From the NCBI RefSeq assembly GCF_000189635.1, contig NW_002476246.1:620001-684000 (forward strand): a stretch of DNA of 64,000 nt, in the 5' to 3' direction. The translations under genes and the position numbers were made by a program. This document shows, piece by piece, positions 23,636 to 36,193 of the stretch. This DNA is from Tetrahymena thermophila SB210. Taxonomy: Eukaryota; Ciliophora; Oligohymenophorea; Hymenostomatida; Tetrahymenidae. Under the pieces are notes generated by a model. It ran no database searches. It was not told where the DNA came from and saw only the letters and a program-made list of their open reading frames with translations. The number at the start of each line of letters is the position of its first letter. Position 1 is the stretch's first letter.

Positions 23636-26600
23636 ATGAAGACCATTATTGCTGTCGCCCTTATCTTGGGCTTGGCTATGTCCGCTACTTTAAATATTCC
23701 CTTATAAACTTCCTAAGTTTATCATAATGATGCTAACAACGTTAAGCAACTTGTTGATGAAGTTTTATCTGCTGATGTTGACTTTACCAAGCAAGCTCAA
23801 GATTAAAGAACTGTTATTGATCTTGAATCAAATGTTAATTATCTTCTTTCTAGACAAACTTAATACAACCAAGTCGCCGTCAACCCCTTCGCTTTCGACT
23901 GCACAATTCCCTGCGCCTAAGGTGTTGAACAAACCGGTTCTTTCACCGTTCTTGGTGGAAAGGTCACCGTCAATGGTAAATATTTCAATTTTTATTAACT
24001 AATTTTGAGATTAATCAAGACATTATGATAGTTAGTTAATTTATTAATTAATTAATTAATTTATTTGATTTCATAAAAAAACTCATTTCGAATAATCAGC
24101 TTCATTTTTGTCGATTTATTCGAAGCATAGTCTACCTCTTCTTTCTGAGGATTGAATAACCTGTGAAATAAAAACTGATAAATAAATTCAGATTTAATTA
24201 GAACAAAAGCAAATTTTAAGAAATAAAAAGTTAAAATATATTTTTGGTTGATAGATTGATTGATAGAGGTATTAATTCACACTGAATATTTGATTGATTG
24301 AAGATTGATGTATCTTTCTTATAAATTGAAATTCTTTCTTCTTGAAAAATTCATGAAATTTAAAATCAAAACAAGAATCATCTCCAAGAAACATACATAT
24401 AATCATAGTTTTATAATAAGCTCATCCAATTACTTCATATCATAATTGCTTTTGTTTTTTCAAATATTATATCATTTAAAAATCTAATTCCAACTAACAT
24501 TTTTCTATCATTAGAAAATAACCTACTAATACACAAGTTAATCCAATCTAATTCATAAAAATTCAATATCAATCACTTAAAATCCTCATTTAATATAATA
24601 AAACATAATAAAACACCTACCTGAAAGCCAATTATAATGATTACTGGTTTGAAAAAAAGCATTATTCAAATATAAAAATGTCAAATTAACTTAAAAAGCT
24701 TCAAAAATTTACAATTTTTCGAAAATTTTATTGCGAGGTAATTAAACAATTATAAATATTCATAAAAACACTCATTTAATTACAGAAAATCACTATTTTA
24801 TAGACATAAAGAAGAGGAGATAATATCAAAAGAACTTTCGTTTATTTTCTATAAAAAAATTAAAGATCATACTACTAGTTTTAGTCATAAAATATTTTTT
24901 CTCTTCCAATGTTTGTTTAAAAGCATATCCATAACATCTTTTTATACCTGCAAAATGTTTATTTAGATTAGTAATAAATAAGTAAAAATATTTAATAAGT
25001 GACTAACTCAGGTAGCGAAAAAGAAGAAGAATTATTTAAAATTTAAATTTTCAACATTTAAGTTTAAAAAATTTTTAATTAACAATTGCGTTTCGCTAAC
25101 ACAAAGCAGGAATAACAATCAATCAACAAAATCTAATTTAAAAAAATATTTTAAAAATACTATCTTTAAATAAGATCTGACATTTTAGTTTGACTCTAAA
25201 AACAGTCAACAAAACCAAGCAATAAAATTTATTTAAAGATATTTATTTTTCTTAAAAAAATAAAAGATATTTATTTATTTCTCAAGTTTTAAAAATAGCA
25301 ATGAGTTTACTTAATTGCTGACTTTATTTCAAAATTTCAAAAATTTATAACACTTTTTCTAATTTAAAAAAGGTGGTACCGTATTGAAGGGAGATGCTGC
25401 TATTCAAATTCAAGATTCTGAACATAAAACCTCTGCCAGCGTACCTCTTTACGTTCCTGGTACCGTTGATCCCAGCACTGCTGCTTAAGAAAGTGCCATC
25501 ATCCAAACCTTCAACTCTGGTCTCAGCTTCTCCAAGGGTTCTAACAATGTCCTTGCTATCCTCAAGTAGAGCAGCAAGTTGGTCGCTAATAACGCCTTCT
25601 CCGTCTACGTTCACGACACTATTGCTTAACTCAATGTCGGTGGTTACAGAGAATACTTCGTTCAACCTTCAAGCACTGATTTGGTTATTCCCACTGTTAA
25701 CTCCAACACCTGGACTGTTACCATCAACGGAATCAAGATTAAGTCTGAATCTCAACTCCAAAGTGACTCCCAAACCCTCACTGCTCACTTTGATTTGACC
25801 TCCAAGTACATCTACGTTCCTCACGTTGATGCCGTCGCTATTTCTTAAACCGTAAAAAGATATTCAATAAAATATGCATTTAGAATTAAAAAATCTATCA
25901 AAACCAAACTAGAATAAACAGAAAATTAAATCAAATAAATAAATAAAATAGCTAGAAAATAAAAAAAAGACAAACTCAATTAATAGCATTCCTACTTTAG
26001 CCAGCAAAATTATAAAATAAAAAAGAAATAGCCAATATTTCCTAAATAAATTTATTCATTTAGTTAGTTAGTTAGCTAGCTAGCTAGTTAGCTTGAGATA
26101 GATTTTAAAAATTCAAACTTTACCATATCCTAAATTAACATTCTATTTTAAAATAAAAAAGCCTGCCTTCTACTATTTCATGAATTCCAAGCAACTCCCC
26201 TGCTTCCAACCCTCCAGCAATTTGGGTAATGCTTATAACTACGTCTGCCCTGCTGACTAATTCCCTGGTTTCGATGCTTACAATCCCATTACCTTCTCTT
26301 TCAAGGGCCAAGGCAAAAACAGCGTTTCTATCGTTCTTTAACCCACTGATTACATCAATAAATTAGATAACGGCAACTACGAATTATTATTCAAATTCGC
26401 CTCGTAATAATTTTTTTACTTACATGAACTTTTTATATTTTTTAGAAAAACATATAATTAAAATTTGTTTAATTTAAAAAAAGTGCTCCTCAAAACACTG
26501 GTGACTTCTACTTTGGTACCACCTTATTGAAAAAGTACTACGCTACTTTCAATGCTGATACCAGCACTGTTGTCTTAAGAAACAGATATGATGTTGCAGT

Positions 26601-26946
26601 TGGTAACCTCATTTTAAATGATAATTACAGAATCCCTGTTATCGTTGTTGGTCTTGTCTTAGCTTTACTTGCTGTTATTCTTTTAGTTTTCGTTATTTTA
26701 AAGAGAGTCGAACTCGAAGAACCCACCAATGCTATCCCTATGTACAGCGTTTACAAGCCTGCTTCCCCAGTAGTCTACCAAACTAGCGTTAATGCTAGCA
26801 ACTACGTTCCCACTTATACCAACAGTATTATCCCTGCTGGTTAAAACGTCGTTGTCAGCAGCTCCCAACTTAGATAGAGCTAAACCTAAGTCAGACAATC
26901 TCAAACTCTTGTTAGAAACAGTCAACAATAATTCAGACAATACTGA
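23636..26946 (+). CDS. membrane-anchored aspartic-protease-like protein with altered active-site motifs
   Basis: Four exons (23636-23975, 25373-25851, 26162-26403, 26484-26946) total 1524 nt (507 residues), all in phase. A signal peptide (residues 1-16) is followed by a pepsin-like (A1) fold. First-lobe motif RTVIDLESNVNYLL (D62) aligns with the usual FDTGSSNLWV; second-lobe motif AHFDLTSKYIYVP (D254) aligns with the usual IVDTGTS. So both aspartates remain but the D-T/S-G triads read DLE and DLT. Other A1 landmarks are NVGGYREYFV, TWTVTINGIKI and the C-terminal FYFGTTLLKKYYATFNAD. Residues about 404-428 form one transmembrane helix (IPVIVVGLVLALLAVILLVF), then a cytosolic tail with repeated RQSQT/QVRQSQ. 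Codons are strongly biased. A type I surface or vacuolar pseudoprotease is inferred; residual activity cannot be excluded. The first intron is 1397 nt with no gene seen in it. Confidence 0.82.
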
Positions 26947-29900
26947 GAGAATTATTGATTAATTTCGCAAATTTAAATCTCTTTTTTTCTGTATGAAAAA
27001 AATGTATAAATTTGCTTACTTTTTTGGAGTTTTTCCTTGAGGTTATTTATGTATTATCTACCCATTTCTGCCTCTAAATAGTTAATTATAGAAAGCTACC
27101 ATCACTTTGCTCTACTATAGAATAAACTTTAATATAATTTTAGCACATACATAATCACTAAGTTAGCTCATTTATGTGATTATTTATTTCTTTCTTTCTA
27201 TAAATAAATAGCAAAAATCATCTAGTTTTTTATGTAAATTAATTATTTATATTTGATGTTAGCAATCTATAATTCATTTTTTTGTACCTTTAAACAAATT
27301 CTAATTATTCATTTTAATAATTCCATATTATTTCAATTAAAATTAATTTATAAAAATTTTGTGTAAATTAATACATTAATTATATTTTAAATTATTATTA
27401 AACAATCAATAATTAATTAATTATTTTAAACTTTTCATAAGCTCTAAATTTTTAATTTATTTTCAATGAAAAATACATTTTTTGGTATTTATTACAAATA
27501 AACTAAACTTTAAACAAGTTATATTACATTTAGTCTAAATTTCAATAAAAAATTATTTACTTTTGGATTGAAAAATTTGTGAATCAAAAATTAAGTGCAT
27601 GTCATTCACTGAATATTTGAAAATTATGTTATAAAAATATCAATAATCAAAATAAATTGATTATCAACAAAATAATCTTTTATTTTTTTTGATACAAAAT
27701 TATAAATAAAAAGATACTCATCATTAGTAGTTACTTTTAATATTTTGAATATTTAAAATAGAATTAAATTATTCTAATTACTTTGAATCCTGATAATATA
27801 ATTACCTACCTCTTTTACCAAACATAATCTAAATAGTTTAGTTAAATTTAATATAAAATCCAGCTTTTATCATTATTAATATTATTTAATTCAGAAAGAA
27901 TTAAAGTATATTTTAAATTTTGAAAGAGAATCGATTAAAAATTATATTGATACTTATTTTTATTAATTTTGAAATTTCTTTTAAAAAAATATCTAAAAAA
28001 ATTGATAAAAGAATTACAACATTAGAATCATATTTTTAATGAACAAATGAAATTTAATTAATTTATGTTTATAAATTTATTTTTTAACAGCTATATTTAC
28101 ATCCAATTATTTGGATTTTAATGGTTTTAAAATTAATTTTGCAATGAATTTTATAATATTAAGTAGAAATATACTCATAAATTAAATTTATTAATTTAAT
28201 TTATTTTCATTTAATAAAACAAAATACAAGTAAAAAAGAAAATAATATATTAGCAATTTATTAGAAAAACAAAAGTGGAAATTCTATTGTAGGAATTATA
28301 AATAAATGTAGGAAATACCTCAGATCAGTGCTAAATTTAGCAAGCAATAGATAAATAAAGTATCAGCATTAAATATTAAAATTTTAGGCACTCATTCTAG
28401 ACTGATGCTGTAAAAAAAATAAGGATAGAAAGTCATTTAAATTAAAAACAAAATTAAAGCGAGTTTAGTCTAATCAAACTTAAAGAAGAATAGAAAATTG
28501 AAGCTTTGCTCATTTATTAGTGCTCTTTCCTTAGCCAAATTTAGATTTTTTAAAAGGATTTGAGCTATTTGTATATTTTTTTTTTATTTAGCCCAAGTTA
28601 ATACAGCTCTATTGACTCTAAGTTGCTGAAAAACTTATCTTATAGCTTTTTTTAGAAAAAAGAAAAAAATATGGAATATCTAAGATGAATGTTAGGTTTT
28701 AATTTATATATAGGTCTAAATAGAATTAATGAGCCAAAAAATAAATATAATGTATAAATATTTGATTAGGATTCTTAGCATTTAGCAATAAGTTAATTTA
28801 CTCGAATATGTTTAATATAGTATATTTCATCAATAATGAAATGTAAAATGATATTTAAATAATAATTCAATTCAACAATATTAAGGTTTTTTTATTTATT
28901 TATTAAAATAGTTTTGTGAGACATTTCTTAAAATAGCTTTTTCCGCAGATATACTTCTAGAGTGCAATTTAATTAGAAAAAATGAAGAAGTGCAAAATAT
29001 AAAATAATTAAAATAGGGGGTTTCTAGAAAAGAAAAATACTAGAAGAACGAGCTAGTTTACCATTTATAAATGCTAATAAGATATAGAATGTAATCTCAG
29101 AAGTTGGAATAAATTTTAGCGCTTATAATAGGATTATACTTTATTAATAAAAAAAAATTGATATATTTTGTTATCTTATAAGCTATTATTAACGTTTTGC
29201 TAATTACTAAAGTAAAATATCTTGCTATCTCGATTGATGGAAAAGTATAAGGTCCAAGTTAAAATAATTTAAAGATTAATTTTATTATGCTTGAGAATCT
29301 TAAATGTTTAAAATAGTAGAGCAAGAAATAATACTAATTAAAAGTAATTCAAAAATAAATTGATTTAATTTTTAAATATTTATTATTTTTTTTATAAATA
29401 AATAAATAAATAAATAGATATCTTTAGAAGCTTTTAGTCATAAAAAATAGAAACATTTTTTATAGAATTAAGATTTCAATTCTTTTTTTATGGTTAAATA
29501 GAAGCATTAGTAAATTCCTTCGATTTTGCTATGTAGTAATGTCTTTAGAAAAATGTTTTTAGCATCTTTATAATTTTTACTGTCATATTTTTTGGTTTAC
29601 TTATGCTAGCATAAATTTCTTTGTGTAATAATTGCAGCAGGAGTAGAAATAAAAGTATGGCAATCAACTTTATTCATATGTTAAAAGCATTTCTTTAAAT
29701 TCAATATTATATTCCTTCTTACTAACTTAATTGCTGACTTACTTACTTACTTACTTAGTAACCAATAATAATAATAATCACATAATTATAATGTTAATAA
29801 AGAATTTTTGTGAAATCAATATAAACCTAACAATATACATAATAAAATATAATGGCTAAATAAATATAAATAAATAAATAAATAGCTATTTGCTGATTTT

Positions 29901-31468
29901 TCTTTTAGATTTACAGAATTAATTACCATGCAATAACTTTCTAAAATAGAAGTAAAAAATATATTGGTAATATATTAACCAAAATTTTAATAAATTAATA
30001 AGTATGCTTTGAAGGATACTTCGAAATCATTCTTTTATTAAAAATTAGAGCATTAACAAACACTACATGAAATCTTACAACTTGCTAAATAAATAATTAA
30101 GTATTCAATTTATTAATAAAACACATAGAAGTATTTATATATTAATCAACTTTTTTGTTTCTTTTTGTTTCTAAAAAGTATTTGTAACAAAATAACAATT
30201 TTGATTAAAAAATAATATTAGAAAATCTATTTAAGTTTGTTTGTTTGAATTGATTTGTTTTGGATTATTTGTCCCAATTAAAAAGATAAATGCATTTTAC
30301 ACAATAATTAAGTAAATACAAAAGTAAAATCCTTTAAATAACATTTTGAAAAAATTAATATTGATATTTAATTGCTCTAGCAAATTTGATATTTATAATT
30401 TACATTTATTTGTTTCATACAATTTCAAAATAATTTAACTTTTAATTTTTATCCTGAAATAAAGAGTAAGAATTTAATTAAAAGCATTCATTAGATATCA
30501 ATGCGATTTCAATTGACTATTTTTATTCAAATACTTACATCATCAATAAATACTTTGGGCAGGAAAGAAGATGGCTTTTTATAATCTATAAATTAAAAGG
30601 TGAGCAGCATAGCAAATAGATTTATTACATAAAAACTATCTACAATACTTTCTATCTCACTTTAATTAAATAAAATGCTTAACTCCAGTAAAGCTAAACT
30701 AGTACAATTTCAAATGTCTCTAGATAGATTTGTTACATTGACCCTTTTTGAAAGGTTCTATGCAAAATTTAAATTAATTCATACATAATAAGCATATAGC
30801 ATATATTTTTAGTAAAAATAAAGTTTCAAGAATATTGCTTAAATAATATTTGCTATTGCGCTTTTTATAGGTTTTCATCCTTTTAATTTGAAGAGAAGCA
30901 ATGCTAATTAATAATAAATAACTATATTGAGGTATTTTGTAAAAGTTTCTATTGCTTATATTTTATTCTTTTACTTTATTAACTCTTCTATTACTTCTAA
31001 TTAATTTGATTTTTCTGTTCTGAATAGTTTCTAATCAAAATTGTTTGTTCCTTAATGAAAACATATTTATTTCTGCTCAAACTAAATAGAAAAGGTTTTA
31101 TATTAAATTAAATTACTTTCTTTTGCTTATTTGAGTTTTGATATTATAAAATGAGTGTTTGAATTACGCTTGCTAGATTTTGCTAAATTTAGAGATTTAA
31201 TAGATTTATTTTGAAGAGTAAGGTAAATAAATGAATTAATGATCGATCTAATTGATTAATTTATTCTTATGGTGATTGATATTACCAATAAATTAATTTA
31301 AATTTACAATCAGAAAAGAAAAGTTTATTATATTATAATTATTATTCTTCCAAAAATTAAGATTTTTGAATAAAAATTAAACACTAAAAGAAGAAAACTT
31401 AAATAATCTTCAATCTGAGCTTCCTTCATTCATTGATATTTCTGACAACTTCTTTCACTGATCTTAAA
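26947..31468. other. 4.5-kb intergenic region, no confident gene
   Basis: From about 28300 to 29150 several short TGA-free frames occur (for example plus-strand 28306-28563, 85 codons, very basic) and a 79-codon minus-strand frame lies at 29438-29677. None has a recognisable domain, a paralogue here or a convincing splice chain, and frames of this length are expected by chance when only TGA stops. The stretch could hold a decayed gene. Short ATTT/AAAT microsatellites occur around 29398-29416 and 29865-29884. Confidence 0.45.
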
Positions 31469-32888
31469 ATGAAGTAAACCGATATAAAAGAAGACAACAG
31501 CAGTAATTCTAGTAAAGATACAACTGATATAGAGGCAAACACTTTTTCAATTCTCAAAAAAATTAACGTCGATAATGTAATTTGGAATTTTTTCTAAAAT
31601 AAACAAATTAATACTGAGCTTTTGCTAAATTTAAGTTTTAATGAATGAACAAATTTAAGCTATTATTTTTAACTTAAATAATTAAATAAATAGATAGCTC
31701 CTACAGACATTATGCAGTTTTATCTATGGGATATTTCACCTTCCTAAATAAATGCTTCACTTTATCTTTCGAAATAAGGTATAAAATCTTTTTTTTTTCT
31801 TCAAAAAAAACCCATTAAAATAACAAATACACTTCACAATGATAAAATTTGTGCTCTTTGTGACTTTATTCGAAGCAAATTATTTTTAATCTAAAAATTA
31901 AGATAATTGATAAGAATGAGTTAAAATTAAATAGAATTTTTTTGAACATTTAAAGATATTGAAAAAATATAAAGGGAATTTAATTTATAATTTACAGAAA
32001 GAAAATAAATAGTTCTTGGACATATTATTATAACTATTAGTCATAGCTTTTGATCAAGCTAAATCCTATTTGTTCTAATTATATTCTTTTTTTAAAATAT
32101 CCCGCTTACACTATATACAGTCATATATAAATAAGATTGTAATTGCATAGAATTAAAAAGAATTACAAATGCTTACTTAAAATAAATACAAAAAGATATC
32201 ATATCAACTGTATATTATTTAAGCTAAAAATCTTTACAATTTAATACAAATAAAGATAAGAGATAATTAATTGATTTATTCATAGATAAAATTAAGTTTA
32301 TTTGGTTGAAAATTTTAATATTTTAAATTTAGATTTAGATTGAATAAAACATAAAATCAAAACAAATAATGTAAAATCGTATTTACCAATTTAATAAATC
32401 AAAATATTCAACCATTAATTAATTAATTAATAATTTTTATTTTACAAAAATTTTAGAACAAGGTTTGTTTGTTTTTTTGTTTTTGTTAAAAATTTTTTAA
32501 AGGCAATATTTGGTATAACAAAGAAACCAAATAAATAAATAAATAAATAAATAAAATAGCTAGTTTAGTTTTTTAATAAAAGATAATGAACATATTCATT
32601 TAAAAACAAAATGAAAAGACAATAAGGATTAATAAATATTGGAGAATAACTAATTATTTTTTTTATTTAAATTTTGCTTCTTAAAAAAGTCTTCACAAAG
32701 TAAGCTTTGCAAAAGTTAATGCATATTACAAAGATTCAGATAAATTCATTAATAATATTTAATTATCAGAAGATATAAGCAAATAATTTATGCTTCCTTC
32801 TTTGCTTAAAAAAATTAAAAGTTTGCAAAGTCAATTAATATTAAATAAAAAGGCAGTTAAGAGCATCAAGGCTAGATGGAAAAAATGA
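31469..32888 (+). CDS. unknown 126-residue protein overlapping the RBR gene start
   Basis: Three exons, 31469-31576, 31694-31778 and 32701-32888, total 381 nt with phases 0 and 1 and TGA at 32886-32888. The N-terminal third is Asp/Ser/Thr-rich and acidic. The remainder contains the blocks IAPTDIMQFYLWDISPSQIN, AKVNAYYKDSDKFINNIQL and a Leu/Lys-rich C-terminus (LPSLLKKIKSLQSQL, KAVKSIKARWKK) that could form a helix. I recognise no family. The last 13 nt overlap the first ATG of the downstream RBR gene on the same strand (or 4 nt, as ATGA, if that gene uses its second ATG). An alternative acceptor (31698) and 32690 would fuse these exons in frame to the RBR gene, but the resulting peptide looks far less protein-like. 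The second intron is 922 nt, which weakens the model. Confidence 0.5.
32529..32555. repeat. (AAAT)n microsatellite
   Basis: About seven consecutive AAAT units inside the second intron of the 31469-32888 gene model. Similar short AAAT tracts recur at 35640-35668 and 61895-61924. Confidence 0.9.
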
Positions 32889-35312
32889 ACAGTGATTTGA
32901 GCTTTAGCAGGCCTTTATCACTGCCATATTACAACAGTGGAAACAATGAAAACATTTTGTAAAGATAGTTCTCTATCAGCATCGAAACGAAGAGTAGCAA
33001 TAAATTTAGATTCTCTCGCATTAAAAAAAGCGATTAATTAGAAGACTGCTTACCTATTTAAGAAGAGGACGAATAAAGCAGAAAAATTTGGATTCTATAC
33101 AGACTCTACGAAATGCAGCTCAATTTAAATGATGCTGAACAATACCTAATGAGAATTGACTTAATGAATAGCCCAAAAGAATACATTTTGCAATAAACTG
33201 TAGAATACTGTCTTTTAATTAAAGAAATGCATTTCAAAATATGGAGTCAATACTACTCTAAATAAAGCGGATAGCAGAGCTCTAAATATATTTTTCCATA
33301 GTTTTTAATGAATAATAAAAAGTAAAATGAGTCTCTACCAATATCTAAATCGTCTTCGCATTCGCACTTTTAGTCTATGACTTCACCCAAAAATTTCAAA
33401 TAAATCTAAATGTAGACTTATTGTAAGCAGTTTAAAAGAGAAAACTCTCTACAAAATTCAATAAATTTCACTAGAAAGTTGATTATAGATGGAATGACTT
33501 GCTCGATTTGTTGTGATGAGAATATAGATACTTCTTTCATGATTCAAGCATCCAGCGAATGCAAGCACATATTTTGCTAAAGTTGTCTCTATTTGTATGC
33601 TTAGACTTAAATAGAAAATGGAAATGTTTCAAGCCAAGGTATTTGTTGTCCTTAGGAAAATTGTTCCGCCATATATTAAAATGCTGAATTAAGGACTATA
33701 GTTCAATAAGATCCAAAGTTATATAGTAAATATTTGAGATTCAAATCTATTTCCTAGCTAAAACTTGAAAACAGTATTTTATTTTGTATAAAACCGGATT
33801 GCCAAGGATACATGATTTAAAAACCAGACTGTCTAAATTTGGAATGCTCTGTTTGCAAGAGGTATTAATAATAAATAAATTTATAAATCTATCAATTGAT
33901 ATTCAAATGTAAGCTAAACTCATGATTTACATTATTTTAATAGTAAATAAAAATAAATAATTTAATCTTTCTAATCAAAATGTTATAATTTTATAGATTA
34001 GTAAAATATAAAAAAGGGAATCAAAAGCTTTTTAAACAAATAGACATAATCAATTAAACAAACTAGCTAAACCATATACTAAAAAATTAATTTTTTTCAG
34101 ATATTTAAAAATCTTAGTTAAAATTAGAAAGTTTTTTTCAAATATTTTTATCAGCAATTCAGGACCATCAAAATAAATTTCTGAAATATTTACACAAAAG
34201 ATAAAGCTTTGATACAATTTAAAGATTTATTTTTAAGCTTAAAACGAGAACAATAAATGTGTTTATTTAATTGATTTGCATTTTTCATTAAAATTATTTA
34301 AACCACAAATTTCTAACCAATATTAATGTTTAAAAGCAAGGAAGAATAAATAATTGACTAATTTATATTTAACATAGAAAATATTTAATAGAAAAAACTT
34401 ATTGTCTAACAAATTTGAATTTAGGACAAAATCAATAGAGATAATTACAATAAGATCAATAATATTTATAAACTAGAAAGCATAAAAGTTAAAATAAATT
34501 ATTGATAAAATTATGTTTACATTAAAGATTCAAATTATTTTAATATTGTTTGAATCTTACAATCCACTAAATTATTACTAGAAAAATACAAAATTAATTT
34601 AGGTTTTTTGTTTTATTTCTTCTTCTTATTTATTAATTTATAAATTTTTAGCTTACATTTTTATTTTTAATAAATTTTTAGCTTTTTTATGGTTATTTTT
34701 ATCTTATTTTTTATTTATTTTTCTAGTGAGATATGTTCAAGATGTTTTACTTTTTGGCACTAAGGTTTGACATGCTAAGATGCTTTGCTTATAAAGTATG
34801 GTGAAATGAAAAGCAATGAAATTCAATGCCCTAAATGCAGCAACACTGTGCAGCAATACGCTAGGCACTTGAAGAAAGATAAAATTTATTGCACCTGGTG
34901 CCACCATAAATTTTGTAAACTTTGTAGATAAGAAGCTACTTACTTACATTATAACAGATATAACTGCTTAGGTAGATGTGGAAAAAAATAATTTTTACCA
35001 ATTTCTATCCTGCACTTGATATTAATGACTTTAAAATACCTATTTCTATTCATAATTGGTTGCTTAATATATCCTATCTATCTTATTGCTATGGGAATTT
35101 GTCTTCCCTTAATTTTCTATTTCAATTATAATGAATCAACTTTCGGTTCCTATCGTATGATTAAAATACCTCTATTGATTACGATTGGAATTATATTTTT
35201 CCCTATATGGGTGCTCCTCTCGATAGCTCCAGGCACTTGTATATTAATTAATAAAACAAAACACAACATGCTCATGCAAAATCAACCAGATGAAAATGAT
35301 GACTACTATTGA
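32876..35312 (+). CDS. RBR-type E3 ubiquitin ligase with C-terminal membrane segments
   Basis: Exons 32876-33861 and 34727-35312 total 1572 nt (523 residues from the first ATG; a second ATG at 32885 has the better A-rich context). Three zinc modules appear in RBR order. RING1 begins at about residue 207 (MTCSICCDE, then CKHIFCQSC and CCPQENC). The IBR spans 304-345 (FCIKPDC, LECSVCKS, ICSRCFTFWHQGLTC). RING2 spans 363-395 (CPKC, IYCTWCHHKFCKLC). The intron (33862-34726, phase 2) falls inside the IBR, which confirms the join. In RING2 the residue at the usual catalytic cysteine position (nine residues after CPKC) is histidine H376, and the normal CxHxxC segment is changed. Two hydrophobic segments follow (about 421-460 and 474-496), as in membrane-bound RNF19/RNF144-type ligases. 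Codons are AT-rich and unbiased. Role: E2-dependent ubiquitin transfer at a membrane, if active. Confidence 0.85.
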
Positions 35313-36193
35313 CAGACAAATCATTCTAAACGATTTCTTGATAAAATAATCTTTTAATATAAATAAATATTTTTCTAAAACTATAAACCATCAATCAATA
35401 TTAATAATAAAACCTCTTTAAAATTTTGAACCAACTATCTTTTTAGAACTTAATAATTAATGGCTTAGCACTATAAAACAATAATAGTGATTTCATAAGA
35501 AAAACTGATAGTTATTAAAAAATAATTAATTTTAATTTTAACAAAAATATTAAATGAATCTCAAAACTCAAAAACAAACGACATTAAAAAATTTATTAAA
35601 CATAAAAATTATATTAATTAAATTATAATAATATAAAATCAAATAAATAAATAAATAAATAAATAAATGGTAACAAATTTATATTAAATATTTTTTTCTA
35701 TAACAAAATTTATTATTATTATTATTATTTTGTAATCAACTAATGAAACAATTTCTTTTTTTGATTTTTAAAAAACTACTTTATTGATTTATTTATTCAT
35801 TGACTCATTTCACATCATTCGTCATTTTGATTGCTTTTGAAGAAAAAAATTATAGAAAGTTTTTTTAAGAATTATTTAAATATTTGAGCTTAGCTATAAT
35901 CATTTATGCATATTTATTGCATAAATATCAATCAATTTTTTATTAAATATGGTAAAATTATTATTATTATTTTAAAAATATCACCCAAAAAAAATGAAAA
36001 TTAAAAAATATAATATAATTTAATTAATTTCAACTATTAATAAATATCTAAATTTCTTAAATATAGCAATTTTTTTTGATAGATAGATAGATTGATAAGT
36101 AAGTAATTATTTTAATATAATTAAAACAGTTTACTAATAAATAAAATTTAAAAATACTATCTATATATATTTATAGATTATTGTTAAGACAGT
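35313..36193. other. convergent 3' spacer
   Basis: Holds the 3' flanks of the RBR gene (plus) and the TMEM151-like gene (minus). Contains an AAAT microsatellite at 35640-35668 and an ATT run near 35712-35728. No gene seen. Confidence 0.6.

Noticed and set aside
28306-28563. 85-codon plus-strand frame
   Set aside because: With TGA as the only stop, frames of this length are common by chance; the product is basic and featureless.
29438-29677. 79-codon minus-strand frame starting MNKVDCHTF
   Set aside because: Looks mildly protein-like but has no paralogue, domain or splice partner in the window.
31469-35312. single-gene model fusing the small upstream gene to the RBR ligase
   Set aside because: Phases allow it with alternative acceptors, but the fused segment (LLQTLCSFIYGIF and on) is much less protein-like than the separate frame; kept only as an alternative.
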